Shown: piece after piece, positions 37,988 through 45,610 of the stretch | Position numbering within the stretch: the first letter of the stretch is position 1 | How the letters are laid out: each line of letters starts with the position of its first letter | Source of the DNA: Acidobacteriota bacterium | GTDB lineage: Bacteria > Acidobacteriota > Thermoanaerobaculia > Gp7-AA8 | DNA: 64,000 nucleotides | NCBI GenBank assembly: GCA_003223645.1 | Contig: QHVT01000008.1 | Coordinates: forward strand, 124,001-188,000 | Reading direction: 5' to 3' | The notes under the pieces: model-generated | The model's input: only the letters and a program-made list of their open reading frames with translations | Told to the model about the DNA's origin: nothing | Databases searched by the model: none | Position numbers and translations under genes: made by a program

Positions 37988-38520
37988 TGTTGGTTCGCGA
38001 GGGAAAGGGCTCGATTCGCGGGGCAAACTGTTTGATTCGCAAGGAAAGGGGATTGATGCGCGAAACAAAGAGGTTGATGCGCGAGTCAAACCGCTTGACT
38101 CGCGTAACAACCAAGGTTGATTGGCGAGGCCAATCGCTTGCCTCGCGAGGCAATGCGGTTTACCTCACGAATCAAACAGTTTGCCCCCGCAGACAAGCGT
38201 GATTGATCGAAAAGACCAGAATCTTGCCTCGCGAGGCAACCATCCAATGCGACGGCATCAAAAACATTGCCTCTCGCCAGTCATACCCTTGCCTCGCGAG
38301 GCTGGCCGTTTGCCTCGCCAATCAACCTTGGTTGTTACGCGAGGCAAACCGTTAGCCTCGCGAGGCAAGCATCTTTGATGCGAGAGGCAACGAGTCTTGT
38401 CTCGCAAATCAACACGGTCGTCTCGCGAGGCAACGCCCCTTATCTCGCGATGCAACCTGCTCGTCTCGCCAGGCAAGCGGGCTTGATGCGCGAAGCAACG
38501 GTCTGGTCTCGACCTGATGT
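37988..38520. repeat. Array of about 25 palindromic units at 21/22-base spacing
   Basis: Units follow the model TTGnYTCGCGAGGCAA plus 5-6 variable bases. The best units are the perfect palindrome TTGCCTCGCGAGGCAA (38138 and 38224). Unit starts fall at 37990, 38011, 38032, 38053, 38074, 38095, 38117, 38138, 38160, 38181, 38203, 38224, (one degraded), 38267, 38289, 38310, 38332, 38353, 38375, 38397, 38418, 38440, 38461, 38483 and 38504. From 38095 on the steps mostly alternate 21 and 22. A 30-base stretch at 38101-38130 recurs inverted at 38311-38340. It does not fit CRISPR (gaps too short, units degenerate). Confidence 0.85.
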
Positions 38521-38530
38521 CGATCATCGG

Positions 38531-38746
38531 CTATTTCACTTGCTCGGGCCGGTTGTTTGCCAAGGCATCCGAGAGCGTTTCTTCGTTCGGCTCCGAAGCC
38601 TGTCCGGAGTGCTCGCCGCGAGCTGATCCGTCGTACCCGAGTACTTCATCGCCAATGATCGCGTCGATCTTCTGGGTTTGTTCTTCGGTAGCACCCTGCT
38701 CTTCGATGAAGCGCGGCTCCTCGGCATGATCTTTGTCGTGACTCAT
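38531..38746 (-). CDS. Small acidic protein, unknown function
   Basis: A 71-residue, very acidic and hydrophilic protein: MSHDKDHAEEPRFIEEQGATEEQTQKIDAIIGDEVLGYDGSARGEHSGQASEPNEETLSDAL. Composition is non-random and protein-like in contrast to neighbouring frames, and it ends exactly where the palindromic array stops. A start 33 bases further out (38779) is possible. No family recognised. Confidence 0.5.
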   Translation of the reverse strand: MSHDKDHAEEPRFIEEQGATEEQTQKIDAIIGDEVLGYDGSARGEHSGQASEPNEETLSDALANNRPEQVK

Positions 38747-39133
38747 GAGCGTCAAGATGAGCAAGCGCCAGTCCAGCACGACGCACGGTACCTCGTTCAG
38801 ACGGCGTTCGAGGTGTGGTTGGGTGAGGCGAACGACGACGCGAAGTCCTTCAAATGCAGATAGTAACGACGTTCAGCGCGACTGCCGGAGCACGACCCGG
38901 GAGCGGCGCAGGCGTTCGCGAGAGCGGGTGCAGCCCTACGAACGTCAGACCACGCACATCGTCGAACGTGGCCGATCGAGGGCGCTTGTCCATCCGTGTG
39001 TGTTATGTTCGCGTTCAGCGCGCCGCGCCGGGAGACAAAGAGGCGATCAACCGATCGTTCGCCGCAGAACTATGAAAGCGTGGCTCGTGTTCAACACTAC
39101 AGACATCGGAAACGCAGATGAGGAGTAAAAGGT
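38747..39133. other. Gap and leader upstream of the cold-shock gene
   Basis: No gene is supported. A 73-codon plus-strand frame at 38854 lacks a ribosome site and any family. The last 100 bases probably form the cold-shock mRNA leader, ending GATGAGGAGTAAAAGGT before the ATG. Confidence 0.4.
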
Positions 39134-39343
39134 ATGCGTAGCACAGGTAAAGTAAAGTGGTTCAACGACGATAAAGGTTTTGGCTTCATCACGCTCGATG
39201 ATGGTGGTAAGGATTGCTTCGTTCATCACAAAGCCATTCAGGGTAGCGGCCGTAAAACGCTCGCTGAAGGCGACCGAGTTGAATTCGACATCGTGCAGGG
39301 ACAAAAGGGTCCCGCGGCGGAGAACGTAACTAAGATCGGTTAA
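39134..39343 (+). CDS. Cold-shock domain protein
   Basis: A 69-residue CspA-family single-strand nucleic-acid-binding protein. [19 protein letters not shown] contains RNP1 and [12 protein letters not shown]2; the ending AENVTKIG is standard. Such proteins melt RNA structure in cold or stress. An AGGAG site is upstream. It has its own long leader and is the only gene in this strand run. Confidence 0.95.
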   Translation: MRSTGKVKWFNDDKGFGFITLDDGGKDCFVHHKAIQGSGRKTLAEGDRVEFDIVQGQKGPAAENVTKIG

Positions 39344-39368
39344 CTCGGTTCCGTATTCACCGTCCCGG

Positions 39369-39920
39369 CTAACTCTGCGAGCCTGCTGCGTGTGCATCCT
39401 CAACGCTATGCACAAGCGCGGCAATGGCGGCAGCCAGGATTTCGAGCGCGCGTTCATCGCGAAGTTCGTCCACGATCTTCTGCCGGACGAACGGCTCGAT
39501 TCGTGACGCCTCGGCGATTACGTTCCAGTTCATGGTTCGCAGGGTCTCGAGCAGGGATGCTTGAGCGTAGGCGCCGCCGGCCGGGGCGGCGTTCAGTAAA
39601 GCCACCGGCTTTCCCACGAGCTCGCCTGTCGAGACGAGCCAGTCGAGCATGTTCTTCAACGTGCCGGGGAGGCCGTGCGCATATTCCGGGGATGAGATCA
39701 GGATCGCGTCGGCGCTGATCAGTTGCCTGCGGAGCTCGGCGACGCTGTCCGGCGGCGTCGCGCCCTCCGCGTCATCGTCGGGATTGAAGTGGGGCAGCTG
39801 TGCGAGGGCATCGTAGATCACGACTTCCACGTTCGGCGGAGCGATGCGCCGCACCGCCTCGAGTAATGAACGATTGGAAGAGCGTTTGCGGAGGCTTCCG
39901 CTGATCGCGACAATTTTCAT
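39369..39920 (-). CDS. NADPH-dependent FMN reductase
   Basis: A 183-residue flavodoxin-fold reductase. MKIVAISGSLRKRSSNRSLLEAV binds the FMN phosphate, and ILISSPEYAHGLPGTLKNMLDWLVS is the family signature (SPEYx6-PGxLKNxLDW). It probably reduces FMN or quinone-like compounds with NADPH. The ATG at 39920 is chosen over a start 48 bases earlier that overlaps the divergent gene region. Confidence 0.9.
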   Translation of the reverse strand: MKIVAISGSLRKRSSNRSLLEAVRRIAPPNVEVVIYDALAQLPHFNPDDDAEGATPPDSVAELRRQLISADAILISSPEYAHGLPGTLKNMLDWLVSTGELVGKPVALLNAAPAGGAYAQASLLETLRTMNWNVIAEASRIEPFVRQKIVDELRDERALEILAAAIAALVHSVEDAHAAGSQS

Positions 39921-39959
39921 TACGTTGGCATACTCGACGCATTTAACGAGGATGCGGCG

Positions 39960-40646
39960 ATGGTACAACGCTTACAAAGGAATCTTAAACGAACGCCGGC
40001 CGCCGAGCGGTGCAGGCGCAAGTTCCTGCGCTTCTTTCCGGACGGCTTTGGCGACGACACCTACATGGCGTGGGAGCGGGGATACAAAGCAGAGGCGCAC
40101 GACGCGTGGACCTCTACGCTGAGTCAGACGGAGCACCGGCGCCTTCTTCGGTCGGGGGACTTCGAAGAAATCGCTTTACGCGCCGTTCGGATCGAAGCCA
40201 GGACCAATTTGCTGTTTTCATTCGAGAAGATGGCATTGCGTGATGCCGTCAAGACCGCGGAGGGCGCCAAGCTTTTCGGTCAGGGCTTATATGATTTCCT
40301 GTACGGCTCTCAGGACGAAAAACTCCGCTTTGAGCGTTGGTGTGACACGGTCGCACGTTTGCCGCGACGGCAGACCCGTGTGCTGACCTGGCCGCTCATC
40401 ACCGTGTTCGGCTTTCTGGCACAACCGCAAGGACACATCTTCCTGAAGCCCACTGTCACCCGAACGGCAGCGCGGCTGTACGAATTCGATTTTCACTATG
40501 AATCGAAGCCGGCGTGGCCTACGTATGCCTCCCTGCTGAGTTTTGCGGACCGAATCGCAGAGGACAACGCCGATCTGGAACCACACGACATGATCGACAT
40601 CCAATCTTTCATTTGGGTCCAGGGCTCGGCCGAATACGACGAATAG
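39960..40646 (+). CDS. Hypothetical protein, unknown function
   Basis: A 228-residue protein with no domain I can name. Features are KFLRFFPDGFGDDTYMAWERGYKAEAHDAW near the start, LLFSFEKMALRDAVKTAEGAKLFGQGLYDFLYG in the middle, then LRFERWCDTVARLPRRQTRVLTWPLITVFGFLAQPQGHIFLKPTVTR and a DMIDIQSFIWVQG end. The last part resembles proteins of restriction-like or replication-initiation modules only vaguely. It is clearly a real gene by codon use. It abuts a kinase fragment on the other strand. Confidence 0.7.
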   Translation: MVQRLQRNLKRTPAAERCRRKFLRFFPDGFGDDTYMAWERGYKAEAHDAWTSTLSQTEHRRLLRSGDFEEIALRAVRIEARTNLLFSFEKMALRDAVKTAEGAKLFGQGLYDFLYGSQDEKLRFERWCDTVARLPRRQTRVLTWPLITVFGFLAQPQGHIFLKPTVTRTAARLYEFDFHYESKPAWPTYASLLSFADRIAEDNADLEPHDMIDIQSFIWVQGSAEYDE

Positions 40647-40891
40647 CTCGACGGGAATCGCGACGGCGACTCGCGCGCTCCTCCGGGAATGTTCTCGATC
40701 ACGGCAACGCCGCCGAGCGTCAGCGCGCGCTCGCGCATGCCGACGAGACCGAGTCGCGTAAGCGCCTCTTCCTCGGTGATGCCACGCCCGTTGTCGCGCA
40801 CGACGGCGTGAATGCACCGGTCGCGCAGCTCGACCGTGTGTCCACGTTGGTATGACACTAAAACGTTCCGTTCGTGGGCAGCATTCTGCAC
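40647..40891 (-). pseudogene. Fragment of a NarX-type sensor histidine kinase ATPase domain
   Basis: Minus-strand frame with IHAVVRDNGRGITEEEALTRLGLVGMRERALTLGG then VIENIPGG, the N and G boxes of a HisKA_3-class kinase ATPase domain. The end (ARVAVAIPVEL) is in a neighbouring frame, so a frameshift is present near 40680. The upstream half of the kinase is missing; the ligase gene begins right behind it. This is a rearrangement relic. Confidence 0.8.
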
Positions 40892-40895
40892 CGGT

Positions 40896-41486
40896 TCAGG
40901 CGCGGCGGCGGAAACGATCGAACAGCTCGTGCCTCCCGACGGCCTGCGAATAGCCGGCGTGCTTGATCTTGAACCAGTCGGTGCCGGCGGCGTACGGATC
41001 GGAGCGACGCTTCGCGATGACGCCCTCGAGATCCATCCGCACCGCGGACTCGAAGAGGCGCGGATCGCGCGTGTCCTCGACGTACCCGATCGCGGTTTTC
41101 CGGATCAGCGCCCGCAGCGCACGCTTGCGCCGCCACAGCGGACGATCGCGAAGATCGCGTCCGTCCTGCCACAGAAGATCGAATGCGACGAACGCCGGAC
41201 GGCCGCGATCTCGCATCAGCGCGTAAAAATCCGGCCCGCGCTCGCCCATGACGACGATCTCTCCGTCGAGGATCGCGTCGGTGACGCGAAGCTGCCGCGC
41301 AAGCGCGGACGCGAGCTCGCGAAACCGCGGCATCGGCTTCTGCGACTTGGAGAAGAAACGACCGCTCCCGTTCTCGACGTACAGCGTTGCGCGAAAACCG
41401 TCCAGCTTCAACTCATACAGCCACTGCCGGCCGGAGGGAACGGTCTTCGTGAGCTTTGGGCGAAGCGGCTCGATCCGAGGAAGCAT
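40896..41486 (-). CDS. ATP-dependent DNA ligase, nucleotidyltransferase domain only (LigD type)
   Basis: A 196-residue protein containing the ligase adenylation core: ELKLDGFRATLY (motif I with the AMP-linked Lys), ILDGEIVVM (motif III region), FVAFDLLWQDGRDL, EGVIAKRRSDPYAAGTDWFKIK (motifs IV-V). The OB-fold domain that normally follows is absent; the protein ends YSQAVGRHELFDRFRRRA as in LigD forms before the OB part. It may be a truncated NHEJ ligase. No Ku or polymerase domain is nearby. Confidence 0.82.
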   Translation of the reverse strand: MLPRIEPLRPKLTKTVPSGRQWLYELKLDGFRATLYVENGSGRFFSKSQKPMPRFRELASALARQLRVTDAILDGEIVVMGERGPDFYALMRDRGRPAFVAFDLLWQDGRDLRDRPLWRRKRALRALIRKTAIGYVEDTRDPRLFESAVRMDLEGVIAKRRSDPYAAGTDWFKIKHAGYSQAVGRHELFDRFRRRA

Positions 41487-41548
41487 CGCAGCGGCGGAGC
41501 TTCACACGGAGGGGATGGCGCGCGATGTTCCGGATTGGACATGTGTTG

Positions 41549-41590
41549 GATGGCGGATGGCGGATGGCGGATGGCGGATGGCGGATGGCG
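41549..41590. repeat. Tandem GGATGGC heptamers
   Basis: Six direct copies of GGATGGC just upstream of the peroxiredoxin gene. The same word, in inverted arrangement, is in the gaps at 10961 and 24862. Here only one arm is present. Confidence 0.75.
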
Positions 41591-41618
41591 ACGCTATCAT
41601 CGTCGCGAGGAGGTACGA

Positions 41619-42191
41619 ATGCTCAAACGTACGTTGATGGCGTTTCTGACGATCGCGATGTCGCTTGCGCCGGCGTTCGCGCAGGAGAAAAAACCACCGG
41701 AGCCGCCGAGATTGAAAGCGGGCGACGTCGCGCCGGACTTCACGCTGCTCGCCTATGACGGCCAGGGCGTGAAGCCGGTGTCGCTGCACGATTTCAAAGG
41801 AAAGAAGAAGGTCGTCGTCGCGTTCTTCGTCTTCGCCTTCACCGGCGGCTGAACGCGCGAAATGAAAGCCTTCCAGGCCAACCTCGCCAAACTGGAAGGC
41901 ACCGACACCCAGGTCCTGGGTGTGAGCATCGACAGCCCATTCGCCAACCACGCCTTCGCCCTCGAAAACGGCATCACCTTCCCTCTCCTCGGCGACATGA
42001 ACGCCACCGCCATCAAAGCGTACGGATTGGACAAGGAGTACACCATCGGCGGAGCCAAAATCCTCTCCGCCCGCCGCGCATCCTTCCTCATCGACAAAGA
42101 AGGAAAGATCCTCTCGGTGCAGGCGGACAACGAAGCCGTCGACCCGACGAAAATCATCGACGCGTGCGAGATTCCGCAGACGGGGAAATAG
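41619..42191 (+). CDS. Exported peroxiredoxin-like protein, probable selenoprotein (TGA = Sec78)
   Basis: From ATG 41619 (GGAGG site upstream) the frame gives a signal peptide (MLKRTLMAFLTIAMSLAPAFAQEKK), then APDFTLLAYDG...KVVVAFFVFAFTGG, then TGA at 41850-41852. It continues in the same frame TREMKAFQANLAKLEGTDTQVLGVSIDSP...SFLIDKEGKIL to 42191. The TGA is exactly where AhpC/TSA peroxiredoxins have the peroxidatic Cys (T-x-x-C-T-x-E). Fifteen bases after it a perfect 9-bp stem, GCCTTCCAG/CTGGAAGGC, holds a 15-base loop starting with G, as bacterial SECIS elements do. I read it as selenocysteine. A nonsense mutation is the alternative. Confidence 0.8.
41868..41900 (+). promoter_or_regulatory. 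SECIS-like hairpin downstream of the TGA
   Basis: GCCTTCCAG (41868-41876) pairs perfectly with CTGGAAGGC (41892-41900) around a 15-base loop beginning GCCAACC. The loop begins 24 bases after the TGA, inside the window accepted for bacterial SECIS elements, and has the required G among its first two bases. The loop is one base longer than usual models allow. Confidence 0.65.
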
Positions 42192-42469
42192 TGAGACAGC
42201 AGACGCCTCTCTGCTCCGGGACCGCACCGATTCAATCGTTAGACCACACGCCTAACGGCGGTAAAATTCCTACGGCATGGCGCATCCGATTTCGCAACAG
42301 ATCTGCATCCACTATTGCCGACGATCTCATCTGAGACTACATTGCGTGTTATCCGCTCATGCAAAACCCAACCGGTGCAATCACAGGCGGATGCGTGCTT
42401 TGCAGGCGTCACGTGTTGGCAAACGCTACTCACTGCGTCGCCTGACGGCCGAGAGCGAAAGGAGCAACG
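42192..42469. other. Gap before the Rhs operon
   Basis: 278 bases without a supported gene. The promoter of the operon should lie here, but no sigma-70 pair stands out. The end carries the AAAGGAG ribosome site of the next gene. Confidence 0.4.
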
Positions 42470-43588
42470 ATGCGGCTGACGACAGTAGTCTGTGCTGCGC
42501 TCACACTTACGGCAGTCGTGGCCGGAGCAGAACCGCGTCATGTCATCGTCTCCGCTCGTGTCAATCGTTCTTCTCTGAATGTCGCCGCCGACGAGGATGT
42601 AACGCTGGCCATCGATTTCGGCCAGCCGGGTGCCGCATCGGTTCTCGTGCTCGACCGAGACGGATACTCGGTACGAACACTGGCCCTGGCACAACCGGTT
42701 CACGGCACCGCCTCATTTCTGTGGAACGGCCGCGATGACCGCGGACAGCTGGTGGCCGATGAAGCCTATGCCTTTCGCGTCGAATGGCGGGGTGACGGCG
42801 CCGTAGACGTTTATAACCCTGGGGAAGAGGCTGCACCGGCCTCCGCAATCGACGTCGGATCGTATGACCGTCGAACAGGGACGCTGACTTATACGCTGCC
42901 CGGACCCTCGCGCGTTCACGTACAGGCGGGAACGGCGGTTCCCGATCCCAAGACGAAAAAGCTGGTCGGTCCGGTCATGAGAACGGTCGTCAATCGCGAG
43001 CCTCGCATTGGAGGAGCGATTGCCGAACACTGGAACGGGTACGATGAGAGCGACACGATCTTCGTGGCCGATCTGGACAACTTCGTCGTGGCCATCGCAG
43101 CGAGCCCGCTACCGGAGAACTCGGTTCTGACGTTTGGTAACCGTCAACGCCGCTTTGTAGATACTCTCGCGGCTCGTGGCGGCGCGTCGTTTTTCCATCG
43201 ACATGGCCATGAGGGACATCACCTCGGATTGCGAACCGAAGACGATCTTTCGCCTGTACTGAAGATCGAACCGCTCAATGCAACGTGGTCACAGACAGAA
43301 CACACGTGGATCTCGAATGATGCGAAACGGCTTCGGGTGCGGATGACGATCGTCGGGCCGACGGCGAGCGCGTTTCGCCGTCACCCGGCAACACTCGAGT
43401 TGTTCGTCGACGGACGCCGGGTGGATCAGCGAAGGGCAACGACGGACGTCGTAGAAATTCCGTTAGACCAGCGCAACGCGCCGCAGCGAATCTCCATCAA
43501 TTGGAACAGCGAATGGGGACCAGTCGCCGCGAATACGATTCAGGTGCGATCCGTCGAACGCTCCGGAACCGCGCGGAGCGGAAAATGA
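42470..43588 (+). CDS. Exported FlgD-Ig-like protein (first gene of Rhs operon)
   Basis: A 372-residue secreted protein: signal peptide MRLTTVVCAALTLTAVVAGA, then an Ig-like fold of the FlgD type (VLDRDGYSVRTL...GTASFLWNGRDDRGQLVADEAYAFRVEW). The rest is unassigned; a His-rich stretch FFHRHGHEGHHLG is near residue 245. AAGGAG precedes the ATG. Its stop overlaps the next gene start (ATGA). With the two following genes it forms a translationally linked operon in which this and the second product share FlgD-Ig domains, perhaps scaffolding or displaying the Rhs protein. Confidence 0.78.
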   Translation: MRLTTVVCAALTLTAVVAGAEPRHVIVSARVNRSSLNVAADEDVTLAIDFGQPGAASVLVLDRDGYSVRTLALAQPVHGTASFLWNGRDDRGQLVADEAYAFRVEWRGDGAVDVYNPGEEAAPASAIDVGSYDRRTGTLTYTLPGPSRVHVQAGTAVPDPKTKKLVGPVMRTVVNREPRIGGAIAEHWNGYDESDTIFVADLDNFVVAIAASPLPENSVLTFGNRQRRFVDTLAARGGASFFHRHGHEGHHLGLRTEDDLSPVLKIEPLNATWSQTEHTWISNDAKRLRVRMTIVGPTASAFRRHPATLELFVDGRRVDQRRATTDVVEIPLDQRNAPQRISINWNSEWGPVAANTIQVRSVERSGTARSGK

Positions 43589-45597
43589 ACCGGCGCACGA
43601 CCCTCTTGTGTTTCATGCTCGCAGCAGCGGCTTCCGGATCTGCGCAGAGTCTGACGGTGACTCCGCAACAGGTCTATGTCCTCGAGTGTCAGGAAACGTT
43701 CGTTACGCTTCAGGGAACAAACCTGGCCGGAACATCCTCGACCCTGGTCGACTTCGTAGCGCCCGGCGGACAGGTTTTCGAATTGGAACCGAATACCGTC
43801 GCGGCCGATCAACTCATCGTCTGGATTCCTTTGGACGTCGCGTATAGCGCTGGCAACTATGCCGTCAGTGTGAAAGCCATCGACACAAACGGTACGCGTA
43901 CGATCGGGCCGGCGACACTGTTGGTCGTGGAGCGGTCTGCCAACGGTCCACCGGGCCTGTCTTTACCGGAGGTCGTCGTCGCCGATGCAACCTCATCATC
44001 GGGTGCATACGTAACGTTCGATGCCGGCGGTGCGAATTGCGACCATCCCTCTGGTTCTCTATTTCCGATCGGCTCGACAACCGTGACATGCTCCGCGTCC
44101 AACGGCTTCGGCACGACGACGGGCACATTTTCCGTTGTCGTGCTCTCGACGACGGGACCGCCGATTCTCACGCTTCCGGAAGTCGTGGTGACGGAGGCGA
44201 CGTCGGCGTCCGGCGCAAACGTGTCTTTCGATGCCGGCGGCGCGAGTTGCGACCGCGCATCCGGCTCCGCCTTTGCCATGGGCACTACGACGGTCACCTG
44301 CTCGATGACGAACAGCTATGGCACATCCACGGGCACATTCCTCGTCGTGGTGACTGACACAGTGTTGCCGGCACTGTCGCTTCCGTCAGACATTACGAGC
44401 GGAAATCCGGTCGTCAACTACACGGCTACGGCGACGGACAATATCGACGGCCCAATCCCGGTTTCGTGTAGCCCGCCGTCAGGTTCGACGTTCCAAGCCG
44501 GCGCTACGACCGTTCAATGCAACGCGACCGATACGCATGCCAACTCGGCGTACGGTTCGTTCACGGTGACGATCATTTCGCCGTCGCTCTCGGATTTCAT
44601 CGCATCGCAGAGCGCTTATCAACTCAATAACGCGTCGAGCGGCAACGTGACGTACACCTCGAACGTGCCGCTGACGCTCACAGAGACATTGACGATCCGC
44701 TCCGATGCTACGGGCCAGATCGTACGTACTCTTTTCAGCGGCGTTCGCAATTCAGGCAGCTATCAAGACACATGGGACGGCAAGAACGACTCCGGTCAGC
44801 TCGTGCCGGACGGTAGTTACCGCTACTTCGTCACCGTCTCCGCGAATGGATCGAGCTTCACGTGGGACGGCGGCACGCACTATGCCGGCACGACGGCAAC
44901 GCAGCTGCCTTATGCGCTTTGCCGTAATGACGCCGGCACGCTGGTCTCCTGCAACGACAGCAGCATCGTGTTCGATCCGTACGCCAATAAGCCGCTGCGT
45001 GTGAACTACTGCGCCGGCGCCGGAACTCCGCCGTCCTGCACCGGCACGACTCCCTTCATCGTCGTTGGAAAGGCCGTCTTCGTCAGCGAGACCGACGACA
45101 GTTGCTCAGGAACGAACTGCTTCCTCAATGAATATCAATCGAGCGGCCCGCACGAGCTCCTCTGGTATGGCCATGGCATCACCAGCCTCTATCTCGGCGG
45201 CGCTACCGGTCTCACGGTGATCCGCCGCAACGATATCTGGCCGCGTAATTTGACGCTCGTCTATGGCACCGCGCCTCAATTATCCAATCTCACCGTCTCC
45301 TGGCTCATCTTCAATCCCGCTGGCCCATCAGTCGAAGAGGTGCGAATGAACGTGACGACATTCCAATCGCGAACCGTCACGCTCAAGGGCGAGTTCAAGA
45401 ACGTCACCTCCGGTTCGATTCTGCGGACGATTGCAACAGGAGTTCAGTTGGCAGGCCAGGTGGTCCTGACGTGGAACGGCCGTGCCGATAACGGGGCATG
45501 GGTCGCACCGGGCGTCTATGAGGCGACGATCACGGTCACGGACTCCGGAGGCAGTTCCACGGTTCTGAAGCCTTTGATCACGGTGCGCTATGAATGA
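43585..45597 (+). CDS. Exported HYR-domain and FlgD-Ig protein (second gene of Rhs operon)
   Basis: A 670-residue secreted protein. After signal peptide MNRRTTLLCFMLAAAASGSAQ comes an IPT/TIG-like domain (PQQVYVLECQETFVTLQGTNL). Three HYR-like repeats follow, each with the S-x-F-x-x-G-x-T-T-V-x-C motif (about 165-200, 230-265, 325-355). FlgD-Ig-like domains read TWDGKNDSGQLVPDGSYRYFVTV and LTWNGRADNGAWVAPGVYEATITV. HYR and FlgD-Ig domains are extracellular adhesion or assembly folds. The 3' end overlaps the Rhs gene. Confidence 0.82.
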   Translation: MNRRTTLLCFMLAAAASGSAQSLTVTPQQVYVLECQETFVTLQGTNLAGTSSTLVDFVAPGGQVFELEPNTVAADQLIVWIPLDVAYSAGNYAVSVKAIDTNGTRTIGPATLLVVERSANGPPGLSLPEVVVADATSSSGAYVTFDAGGANCDHPSGSLFPIGSTTVTCSASNGFGTTTGTFSVVVLSTTGPPILTLPEVVVTEATSASGANVSFDAGGASCDRASGSAFAMGTTTVTCSMTNSYGTSTGTFLVVVTDTVLPALSLPSDITSGNPVVNYTATATDNIDGPIPVSCSPPSGSTFQAGATTVQCNATDTHANSAYGSFTVTIISPSLSDFIASQSAYQLNNASSGNVTYTSNVPLTLTETLTIRSDATGQIVRTLFSGVRNSGSYQDTWDGKNDSGQLVPDGSYRYFVTVSANGSSFTWDGGTHYAGTTATQLPYALCRNDAGTLVSCNDSSIVFDPYANKPLRVNYCAGAGTPPSCTGTTPFIVVGKAVFVSETDDSCSGTNCFLNEYQSSGPHELLWYGHGITSLYLGGATGLTVIRRNDIWPRNLTLVYGTAPQLSNLTVSWLIFNPAGPSVEEVRMNVTTFQSRTVTLKGEFKNVTSGSILRTIATGVQLAGQVVLTWNGRADNGAWVAPGVYEATITVTDSGGSSTVLKPLITVRYE

Positions 45598-45610
45598 GGG
45601 TCTGAAGACG

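Noticed and set aside
37988-38520. CRISPR array
   Set aside because: Units are degenerate palindromes with 5-6-base gaps. There are no 30-base spacers and no cas genes.
37611-38626. Several 85-169-codon frames on both strands over the first array
   Set aside because: They only translate the repeats. The 21/22 alternation shifts frame, and no ribosome site or family is seen.
38854-39075. 73-codon plus-strand frame upstream of the cold-shock gene
   Set aside because: No ribosome site, no family. More likely leader and gap.
41850-41852. TGA as a plain stop splitting two genes
   Set aside because: Second half lacks its own ribosome site, frame and fold continue exactly, the position is the catalytic Cys, and a SECIS-like stem follows. 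Kept as selenocysteine with the alternative noted.
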